Part shown: one piece after another, positions 7,541-7,657 of the stretch
How positions within the stretch are numbered: position 1 is the stretch's first letter
Layout: each line of letters opens with the position of its first letter
Assembly: GCA_013214975.1 (NCBI GenBank)
Contig: JABSPR010000426.1
Coordinates: 1 to 7,657 of the forward strand
DNA length: 7,657 bases
Direction of reading: 5' to 3'
DNA from: Flavobacteriales bacterium
Lineage (GTDB): Bacteria; Bacteroidota; Bacteroidia; DT-38
Made by a program: the position numbers and the translations under genes
Notes under the pieces: model-generated
Told to the model about the DNA's origin: nothing
Database searches by the model: none
What the model saw: only the letters and a program-made list of their open reading frames with translations

Positions 7541-7583
7541 CTTCTCGATACTAATTTCGAAAAACGAAATTCACTCGAAGTGA
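7541..7583. repeat. REP-like compound palindrome
   Basis: A perfect 7-bp stem AATTTCG/CGAAATT (7553-7559 and 7565-7571) encloses an A5 loop. It is followed directly by a second small palindrome, TCACT/AGTGA (7571-7575 and 7579-7583). Flanking CTTC (7541-7544) and GAAG (7577-7580) could close an outer stem. Motifs of the kind TTCTCGATAC...CACTCGAAGTGACA recur between genes in many flavobacterial genomes, from memory. I could not check copy number here. Confidence 0.5.
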
Positions 7584-7625
7584 CATCAGAGGAAGGTTAA
7601 TCTACCGACTTACTTTAGAAAAAGA

Positions 7626-7644
7626 TCCCGGATCAAGCCCGGGA
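7626..7644. repeat. REP-like GC-rich hairpin
   Basis: The arms TCCCGG (7626-7631) and CCGGGA (7639-7644) are perfect reverse complements around the 7-nt loop ATCAAGC. It is one of the few GC-rich stems in an AT-rich window. The pattern CCGGATCAAG-CCGG resembles dispersed intergenic palindromes known from several bacterial groups. It could also act as a transcript-end hairpin, but no U-run follows. Confidence 0.5.
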
Positions 7645-7657
7645 ACACATTGTGCTA

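Larger units (their letters stand above)
7441..7657. other. Non-coding right end with palindromic elements
   Basis: These 217 bp after the lipoprotein gene carry no convincing open reading frame or RNA gene. Short inverted repeats are spread through it: a 6-bp pair GAATCA/TGATTC (7492-7497 and 7508-7513, 10-nt loop) and the two stronger elements listed separately. No U-tract terminator for the lipoprotein gene is evident. The texture, with several small palindromes in non-coding DNA, is that of an intergenic repeat cluster. Confidence 0.6.

Noticed and set aside
7441..7657. CRISPR array, tRNA or attachment site in the right flank
   Set aside because: There are no evenly spaced direct repeats, no cloverleaf-like arms, no CCA-type end and no duplicated gene end. 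Only short palindromes are present.

Overview
The window looks like chromosomal DNA from a Bacteroidota bacterium, probably of the Flavobacteriia or a related marine or aquatic lineage. Four things suggest this: AT-rich DNA; a type III glutamine synthetase; SecD and SecF fused into one protein with a long acidic insert; and start regions with TAnnTTTG-type -7 boxes and A/T-rich leaders instead of Shine-Dalgarno sequences. The lineage call is inference from family knowledge, not from a search.

Layout, left to right. Positions 1-97 are non-coding and lie downstream of glnN. Positions 98-2284 (minus) encode type III glutamine synthetase. Positions 2285-2474 are intergenic and hold a TAnnTTTG promoter box for glnN and a perfect 12-bp hairpin. 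Positions 2475-6661 (minus) form a tight three-gene unit read in the order secDF, tatA, Ca2+/Na+ antiporter, with gaps of 21 and 26 bp. Positions 6662-6855 are a divergent promoter region with overlapping inverted repeats. Positions 6856-7440 (plus) encode an unrecognised 194-aa lipoprotein. Positions 7441-7657 are non-coding and carry two short palindromic elements that resemble dispersed intergenic (REP-like) repeats.

How the genes fit together. SecDF pulls preproteins through SecYEG using the ion gradient, and TatA forms the pore-like component of the folded-protein export route. The antiporter exchanges Ca2+ for Na+ or H+ across the same membrane. All three are inner-membrane proteins likely made from one transcript starting near 6685. 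Glutamine synthetase is a separate nitrogen-assimilation gene with its own likely promoter. The lipoprotein is divergently transcribed and is probably an envelope protein that itself depends on Sec export.

Most of the window is ordinary housekeeping DNA. I found no defence system, mobile element, CRISPR array or RNA gene, and no convincing new system. The points most worth a second look are the Sec/Tat/antiporter unit, the acidic SecDF insert, the palindromes around the two promoter regions, and the repeat-like right end.
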